A stretch of DNA of 64,000 nucleotides from G025836975 sp040391135 (GTDB lineage: Bacteria; Pseudomonadota; Gammaproteobacteria; Burkholderiales; Burkholderiaceae_B). The notes under the pieces are model-generated. The model was given only the letters and a program-made list of their open reading frames with translations, did no database searches and was not told where the DNA came from. Every line of letters starts with the position of its first letter. Within the stretch, counting starts at the first letter, position 1. The position numbers and the translations under genes were made by a program. The DNA is taken from the NCBI GenBank assembly GCA_040391135.1, contig JBEBYL010000016.1, forward strand, positions 1 to 64,000, in the 5' to 3' direction. Shown piece by piece: positions 59,180 to 64,000 of this stretch.

Positions 59180-60520
59180 ATGATACAAATGCTGGCGGCG
59201 TTTTCTTCGCTTTACCTTGCCACCCTGCTATTGCTGGTCGGTTCCGGACTTTTCAATACCTATATGGGCTTGCGCCTGACGGCGCAGTCCGTATCCGAAC
59301 TCTGGGTCGGCGGCCTGATCGCCGTGTATTACCTGGGCCTGGTATTCGGCGCGCGTATCGGCCACAAGATCATCATACAAGTAGGCCATATACGCGCCTA
59401 TGCGGCCACCGCCGCCATTGTCACGATCACCGTTTTGGTGCTGGCCCTGCTGGACAACCTCTGGATATGGCTGGGATTCCGCTTCATTGCCGGCATCGCC
59501 ATGGTCACCCAGTTCATGGTGCTGGAAAGCTGGCTGAACGAGCAGACCGAAAACCACCAGCGCGGCCGTGTCTTCGCCTTCTACATGGTGTTTTCCAGCA
59601 CCGGCACGGTGTTGGGGCAGTTGTCCCTGACGCTCTTTCCCACACTGAACTACGAACCGCTTATTTTTGCCGCCATGTGCTCGGCGCTGTGCCTGGTGCC
59701 CGTCGCCCTCACGCGCCGCCTGCACCCGGCGCTGCAAGTGCCCGCCCCCATACAGGTCAAGTACTACATGGCGCGGGTGCCCATGTCGCTGACCGTCCTG
59801 TTCGTGGCGGGTACGCTGACCGGCGCCTTCTACGGCCTGGCCCCCGTGTATGCGCTGAAGCAAGGCTTGTCCAATAGCCAGGTGGCGGTCTTCCTGGCCG
59901 CCTCGGTGGCGACCGGCCTGGTGGCCCAATGGCCGCTGGGCTGGCTGGCCGACCGCATAAGCCGCGTCGGCATGATACGGGTGAACGCCTGCATACTGTT
60001 CCTGCTGGCCGTGCCTTTGTGGGGCTGGTGGGTTTTTCCGTTCTGGGCGCTGCTGCTGTTTTCCTGCGCGTTCGGCGTATTGCAATTCACGCTATACCCT
60101 CTTGGCGCCGCATTCGCCAACGACAACGTCGACCAGGAGCGCAGGGTGGGGCTAAGCGCAATCCTGTACATGGTTTACGGCCTGGGCGCCTGTGTCGGGC
60201 CATTGCTGGCCGGCCTGCTGATGCGCGAACTGGAAGTCAGCATGTATTTCGTCTTCGTCTCGGCCTGCGCCGCCGTGCTGGTCCTGGTGATCCGTCCGCA
60301 GCGCGTTACCGGCGCGAACCTCAGCCAGGATGCGCCCACGCACTTCGTGCCCATGTCCGACAGCCTGCAAAGCTCGAACGTCGTGGCCGCCCTGGACCCC
60401 CGGGTCGATGTGGAAAGCGACGTGTCGTTCGAGCCCGTCGATGAAGAGGCCTTAGCGGGGGATCAGGATCACGATGGCGGTGATGGCCAGAAGGATCCCA
60501 AGAGCGTTGACCCAGCGTAG
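59180..60520 (+). CDS. MFS transporter (YcaD-like)
   Basis: A 446-residue, twelve-helix MFS protein resembling YcaD-type carriers (SSLYLATLLLLVGSGLFNTYMGLRL, then GFRFIAGIAMVTQFMVLESWLNEQTENHQRGRVFAFYMV, which is the family hallmark, and PLGWLADRISRVGMIRVN). A 70-residue acidic, hydrophilic C-terminal tail follows the last helix. Its final 69 bases overlap the end of the convergent EamA gene. Substrate unknown. Confidence 0.88.
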   Translation: MIQMLAAFSSLYLATLLLLVGSGLFNTYMGLRLTAQSVSELWVGGLIAVYYLGLVFGARIGHKIIIQVGHIRAYAATAAIVTITVLVLALLDNLWIWLGFRFIAGIAMVTQFMVLESWLNEQTENHQRGRVFAFYMVFSSTGTVLGQLSLTLFPTLNYEPLIFAAMCSALCLVPVALTRRLHPALQVPAPIQVKYYMARVPMSLTVLFVAGTLTGAFYGLAPVYALKQGLSNSQVAVFLAASVATGLVAQWPLGWLADRISRVGMIRVNACILFLLAVPLWGWWVFPFWALLLFSCAFGVLQFTLYPLGAAFANDNVDQERRVGLSAILYMVYGLGACVGPLLAGLLMRELEVSMYFVFVSACAAVLVLVIRPQRVTGANLSQDAPTHFVPMSDSLQSSNVVAALDPRVDVESDVSFEPVDEEALAGDQDHDGGDGQKDPKSVDPA

Positions 60521-61300
60521 CTTCTCTTTGAAAAAGCCGGCGCCGACCAGGGTGCCCAGCGAAATGACCCCGATGTTCATGGCCGAGAAAACCAGCGTCG
60601 GGTTCTCGGGAAACACCTGGTGCGCCCGGATGTAGAAATAGATATTGCCGAAGTTCAGCAGGCCCAGCACCGCGCCCGCGACGACGTTGCGCAACTGCCA
60701 TGCGCTGCGCCGGACGATCAGGTAAGCAAAGATCAGGATGCCCGCCAAGGTGAAGGCGGCGAACAGGCTGCTGGAAAATACGGCGCCGCTCTTGGCCATC
60801 TGCTTGAACAGAATGTCTATGGTGCCGTAGCCCACCCACACGGTCAGCAGCAAGGCGACGATCTTTCCGCCTTCGCCCGAGCCCTCCTGCGGCCTGGGCC
60901 GGAACAGCAGGCATCCCAGGGCGATCAGCGCCACGATGATGCCGGCCAGCTTGCCCCCGGATGCGGCTTCGCCGAACAGGACGAAGGCCGCAATCAAGGG
61001 TATGAACAGGGACAGCCGTTGAGCGGCGTCGCTTAATACGATGCCGGCGTGGCGAACGGCGCCCGCCATGGCCAGGAAAATCGATGGCAGCAGCACGCCC
61101 AGGGCGATCAGCACCCACCACGGCGTGCTGGGATTGAGCAGCGTCGCGGGCTGCGGCCTCAGTATGAGCAGGCACAGGCCGGCCGCAACCACGTAATTCA
61201 CGGCAATGGCCTGGTCTATCTGAAGACTGCGGCGGCGGGCTATTTTCAGCAGGACCGATACGGCGACGCTGCAGGCAATGCTTATGATCAGGGTATACAT
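60452..61300 (-). CDS. EamA/DMT-family transporter
   Basis: A 282-residue, ten-helix drug/metabolite-type permease. MYTLIISIACSVAVSVLLKIARRRSLQIDQAIAVNYVVA starts the first half-repeat and TLVFSAMNIGVISLGTLVGAGFFKEKLRWVNALGI ends the second. The start at 61300 is placed by the first helix; open sequence before it belongs to the bioB end. Substrate unknown. Its 3' end overlaps the MFS gene by 69 bases on the opposite strand. Confidence 0.85.
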   Translation of the reverse strand: MYTLIISIACSVAVSVLLKIARRRSLQIDQAIAVNYVVAAGLCLLILRPQPATLLNPSTPWWVLIALGVLLPSIFLAMAGAVRHAGIVLSDAAQRLSLFIPLIAAFVLFGEAASGGKLAGIIVALIALGCLLFRPRPQEGSGEGGKIVALLLTVWVGYGTIDILFKQMAKSGAVFSSSLFAAFTLAGILIFAYLIVRRSAWQLRNVVAGAVLGLLNFGNIYFYIRAHQVFPENPTLVFSAMNIGVISLGTLVGAGFFKEKLRWVNALGILLAITAIVILIPR

Positions 61301-61323
61301 ATTTTGGCCAGGCTCCGGGAAAT

Positions 61324-62331
61324 TTAGTGTGCGCTTTCGGTTTCTGTTGCGGCTAGCGGTACGCTGGCGGTGGACCGCAGGCCCAGCCGCTCGAACAAGA
61401 GCTTGTCCTGCGCCGCCTGCGGGTTGCCGGTGGTAAGCAGCCTGTCGCCATAGAAAATCGAATTGGCGCCGGCCATGAAACACAGGGCCTGGAGCTCATC
61501 GCTCATTTCCTCGCGGCCGGCGGAAAGCCTGACGACCGCCCCGGGCATGGTAATGCGTGCCACGGCGATGGTGCGTACGAACTCGAAGGGATCGATATCG
61601 GCCTCTCCGGCCAGCGGCGTGCCGGGCACTTTGACCAGGTTGTTGATCGGTACGGATTCGGGATGGGGCGACAGATTCGCAAGCTGGGCAATCAGGCCCG
61701 CCCGCTCGCCGCGCGATTCGCCCATGCCGACGATGCCGCCGCAGCACACATTCACGCCGGCGGCGCGCACGCGCGCCAGCGTATCCAGCCGGTCTTGATA
61801 GCTGCGGGTGGAAATGATGCTGCCGTAGAACTCGGGCGAGGTGTCCAGGTTGTGGTTGTAGTAGTCCAGCCCCGCATCGCGCAGCCGCTCGGCCTGGCCG
61901 TCCTTGAGCATGCCCAGCGTGACGCAGGTTTCCAGGCCCATGGCCTTGACCGCGGCCACCATGTCCACGATGGCATCCACCTGGCGTGACGTCGGCGAGC
62001 GCCATGCCGCGCCCATGCAGAAACGTTCCGCGCCGCTTTCCTTTGCTTCCCGGGCGGCTTGCAGCACTTCTTCCAGCGGCATCAGGGCTTCGTCCTGAAT
62101 ATCCGTGTCATAGCGCGACGATTGAGGGCAATACGCGCAGTCCTCGGGACAGGCGCCGGTCTTCACCGATAGCAGGCTGGACAACTGCACTGCATTGGCC
62201 GGGTGATGCCGGCGATGGGCGTCCTGGGCCTGCAGCAAGAGATCAAGCAGGGGAAGCTCGTATAGGCCAAGGATGCGGCTGACGGTCCACATCGAGGCGG
62301 CGGGAGGAGGGGGATGGGATATTTCTGGCGA
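61324..62331 (-). CDS. bioB: Biotin synthase
   Basis: A 335-residue radical SAM enzyme. The CPEDCAYC motif (Cys61, Cys65, Cys68 from a GTG start at 62331) binds the SAM cluster. NHNLDTSPEFYGSIISTR, CCGGIVGMGESRGERAGLI and the late SAGREEM, with an Arg ligand for the [2Fe-2S] cluster, are all present. It inserts sulfur into dethiobiotin. The exact start is uncertain: GTG 62331 or an ATG at 62292; a longer frame extends to 62382. No BirA-type operator was seen upstream. Confidence 0.93.
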   Translation of the reverse strand, partial: SPEISHPPPPAASMWTVSRILGLYELPLLDLLLQAQDAHRRHHPANAVQLSSLLSVKTGACPEDCAYCPQSSRYDTDIQDEALMPLEEVLQAAREAKESGAERFCMGAAWRSPTSRQVDAIVDMVAAVKAMGLETCVTLGMLKDGQAERLRDAGLDYYNHNLDTSPEFYGSIISTRSYQDRLDTLARVRAAGVNVCCGGIVGMGESRGERAGLIAQLANLSPHPESVPINNLVKVPGTPLAGEADIDPFEFVRTIAVARITMPGAVVRLSAGREEMSDELQALCFMAGANSIFYGDRLLTTGNPQAAQDKLLFERLGLRSTASVPLAATETESAH

Positions 62332-62557
62332 CACGGCTCGTACCTGAATTGGCGAACAATGGCCGCATGGTAGGACCGCCATTCCAGGAGGGCAAGAGGG
62401 TGGTTGGAAGATATAGGATTGAAATTAGGCGAAATTGAATGTGTGTTGGGCGAACATCGTGCAATTGAACCTATCCGATCTTGTAGGGAGCGCAAATGGC
62501 CTGGTTGTGAATTTTGTTTCGATTTGTGACGGTGAGCCTAAAGCACACCTCTTGATC

Positions 62558-62998
62558 TCAGTCGGGATGCTGGCGTCCTGGCCACATCAATTCGGGGACT
62601 GCGTCTTCCTTGCTGAAAACGAAAGCCAATTGCCCGTAGCGCCGTGCCAGGCCGCATCCCTGCTGTAATGAAGCCCCCAGGATGGCCACGGTGGGTTCCG
62701 TTGGGCCATTGCCGTCGCCCGCCAGATTCCTGCCATAGAAGCAAGGCAGGCCCAGCGCGGAAGCGTCTTGCAATAAAGCCCTTTGTGCGCGGCGGTTTGC
62801 GGCAATGCCCGTCTGCCGCGCGCTGGGATTATAGGCGGTCAATATTGCCGTCGACAGGCGCCCCTGTGTTGCCATCAGGCCTTGCAAGGCGGGGTTGTGC
62901 TGGCCGATGCGCAGCGTGATGGTGCCGGCGGGCGCAAACACAAGATAGCGCGCTGCATGGAATGCCGAAACGATGGTGTCGGGAATATCGGTGCGCAT
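62558..62998 (-). CDS. DUF3293-like protein
   Basis: A 146-residue protein that looks like the DUF3293 family: an N-terminal segment with FAPAGTITLRIG, then STAILTAYNPSARQTGIAANRRAQRALLQ, a middle AGDGNGPTEPTVAILGAS, and LARRYGQLAFVF. Function unknown. It starts one base after the LysR stop on the same strand, so the two are probably co-transcribed. The 226 bases between it and bioB hold no accepted gene. Confidence 0.7.
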   Translation of the reverse strand: MRTDIPDTIVSAFHAARYLVFAPAGTITLRIGQHNPALQGLMATQGRLSTAILTAYNPSARQTGIAANRRAQRALLQDASALGLPCFYGRNLAGDGNGPTEPTVAILGASLQQGCGLARRYGQLAFVFSKEDAVPELMWPGRQHPD

Positions 62999-62999
62999 T

Positions 63000-63986
63000 T
63001 CAGTATTCGGTCTGGCGTTCTTTCAGATGGGGGGCTTGCTTGCAGGCGACGCGCAGCGCCTGGGCAAACATCCGTATGGCATCCGGCTTCGGGCCCTCGC
63101 GCCGTGTGAACAAAGCAATGGGCGGCAAGGTCCAGTCGAACGAATAGGGAACGATGGCGACCCCCGCAATACGGACGAGCTCGTCGGCAATGTCCGCCGG
63201 CACGACGGATACCGCCTTGTCGCTGGAAACAATCAATTCGCCCATGAGCTTGGTGGCATAGCTTTCGATAATGGGCGTGGGCGGCGCCACACCCGCTTTC
63301 AGAAAGATGTCGCTGACCTGTTCGCGTATGGGTGTGCCCGGCGCACCCATGATCCAGTCGAGCCGGGCCAATTGCCGCCAGTTCAGGCGATGGCGGCCCA
63401 GTTGCGCGGCAAGCCGCCGGCCCGCCACCAGGCGGGGCTGCTGATCGTACAGGGTTTCGAATTCCAGCTGATCGAGATTCACGGTGGTCGATGGACGGCC
63501 AATGGCGATATCCAGGGTGTGATCTCGCAGTTGCTGCACCAACTGGTCGCTGGTCCCCTCGTGTATGGTCAACGTCAGGCGTCCGCCGCCTTCGGGCAAA
63601 GTGTGCTGCACGGCCGCGGAAAGAATCTGCCCCGAAATAAAAGGTATGACGCCAATATGCAGGTGGGCGGCGTTTCCGGTTGCAACCGTTTCCATGTCGC
63701 GCACCAGATGGCCCAGGTCGTTGATCATGGCCTGCGCGCGGGCCAACGCCACTTTGCCGAGCGCGGTGGGCGCCATGCCGCGCGCCGACCGGTCGAAGAG
63801 CGCCGCGCCGAACATGCCTTCGACCTCGGCCAGGGCATTGGTGATGGCCGGCTGGCTGGTGGACATTTCCTCGGCCACCCGCGTCAGCGATCCATGCTGC
63901 TGGATGCGCAGCAGCAACTGCAAATGGCGCATTTTCAGCCTGGCGGTCAGCCTGCGTACCACATCGGCCGCATCAAAGGTGTTCAT
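63000..63986 (-). CDS. LysR-family regulator (GbpR/CbbR-like)
   Basis: A 328-residue regulator with helix-turn-helix at residues 18-60 (MRHLQLLLRIQQHGSLTRVAEEMSTSQPAITNALAEVE) and an effector domain that includes HIGVIPFISGQILSAAVQHTLPEGG and LVQQLRDHTLDIAIGRPS. The wording is that of regulators for sugar-acid and aromatic-acid catabolism. Its start lies 14 bases from the window end, so target genes upstream cannot be seen. Confidence 0.9.
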   Translation of the reverse strand: MNTFDAADVVRRLTARLKMRHLQLLLRIQQHGSLTRVAEEMSTSQPAITNALAEVEGMFGAALFDRSARGMAPTALGKVALARAQAMINDLGHLVRDMETVATGNAAHLHIGVIPFISGQILSAAVQHTLPEGGGRLTLTIHEGTSDQLVQQLRDHTLDIAIGRPSTTVNLDQLEFETLYDQQPRLVAGRRLAAQLGRHRLNWRQLARLDWIMGAPGTPIREQVSDIFLKAGVAPPTPIIESYATKLMGELIVSSDKAVSVVPADIADELVRIAGVAIVPYSFDWTLPPIALFTRREGPKPDAIRMFAQALRVACKQAPHLKERQTEY

Positions 63987-64000
63987 AAGAACTTGAATAA

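Noticed and set aside
62332..62557. Looked for a BirA or BioR operator upstream of bioB
   Set aside because: No TTGTTAACC-type or TTATCTATAA-type dyad is visible; the region holds no other clear structure.
62435..62668. A 77-codon plus-strand frame between bioB and the DUF3293-like gene
   Set aside because: Overlaps the 3' end of the DUF3293-like gene in antisense, has no convincing start signal and no recognisable sequence.
1..64000. tRNA/rRNA genes, insertion sequences, attachment sites, CRISPR arrays, toxin-antitoxin or phage-defence genes
   Set aside because: No cloverleaf, transposase, integrase, flanking direct repeats, spaced repeat array or defence-type protein was recognised on either strand. 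A weak tRNA-like fold could escape reading by eye.

Overview
The window (about 63% GC by eye, not computed) reads as a chromosomal stretch of a betaproteobacterium of the order Burkholderiales, most likely an Alcaligenaceae member (Bordetella / Achromobacter / Pusillimonas-like). The reasons are the order rplY-pth-ychF, three Bug-type tripartite-tricarboxylate (TTT) receptors, an fdsGBACD-type soluble NAD formate dehydrogenase, and a gene set resembling the Bordetella lgm lipid A glucosamine locus. I see no tRNA, rRNA, insertion sequence, phage gene or CRISPR array. Genes are dense, and many neighbours overlap by a few bases.

Layout. 1-3035: housekeeping genes rplY (cut by the window start), pth, a CPBP membrane protease and ychF. 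3072-16237: two catabolic clusters. The first runs GntR regulator / Ldh-type dehydrogenase / Fe-alcohol dehydrogenase / aldehyde dehydrogenase / amidohydrolase / complete TTT transporter. The second is LysR / CoA-transferase / crotonase / FMN 2-hydroxyacid oxidase, with an orphan Bug receptor reading away from it. 17721-21755: ynfA, then an argininosuccinate-lyase-like enzyme with a Tat-type Bug receptor and a LysR regulator. 21786-34415: MFS transporter and LysR, divergent from a seven-gene unit of two gamma-glutamyltransferase-family enzymes, two peptide-type binding proteins, two permeases and one fused double ATPase. 34547-36232: serA and a MarR regulator. 36275-38334: a nitric-oxide-response operon (group III truncated haemoglobin, nnrS, Rrf2/NsrR-like regulator) with an NsrR-like operator. 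38575-42469: four genes for polyprenyl-phosphate-linked sugar synthesis and transfer to lipid A. 42503-44036: GNAT, a DUF442-type protein, and a universal stress protein behind a consensus FNR box. 44136-57984: formate/molybdenum-cofactor island. 58080-63986: small secreted protein, peroxiredoxin, MFS, EamA, bioB, a DUF3293-like protein and LysR.

How it works together. The formate island is self-contained. An OFA-family transporter (with a 46-residue membrane companion) would bring in oxalate or formate, and FdsGBA/FdhD/FdsD would oxidise formate to CO2 with NAD. The ModE-like regulator and moaA/mobA (one strand) plus moaC-D-E-B-moeA (the other) make and regulate the molybdenum cofactor. The ggt/ABC cluster looks built to import gamma-glutamyl compounds and cleave them inside the cell, because neither transferase shows a signal peptide. 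The TTT/Bug clusters point to use of organic acids whose identity cannot be read from the sequence.

No obviously novel multi-gene defence or mobile system is present. The most unusual units are the argH-like/Tat-Bug module with a perfect 22-bp palindrome, the symmetrical double-GGT/double-receptor ABC operon, and the lipid A locus with an inverted GtrA gene.
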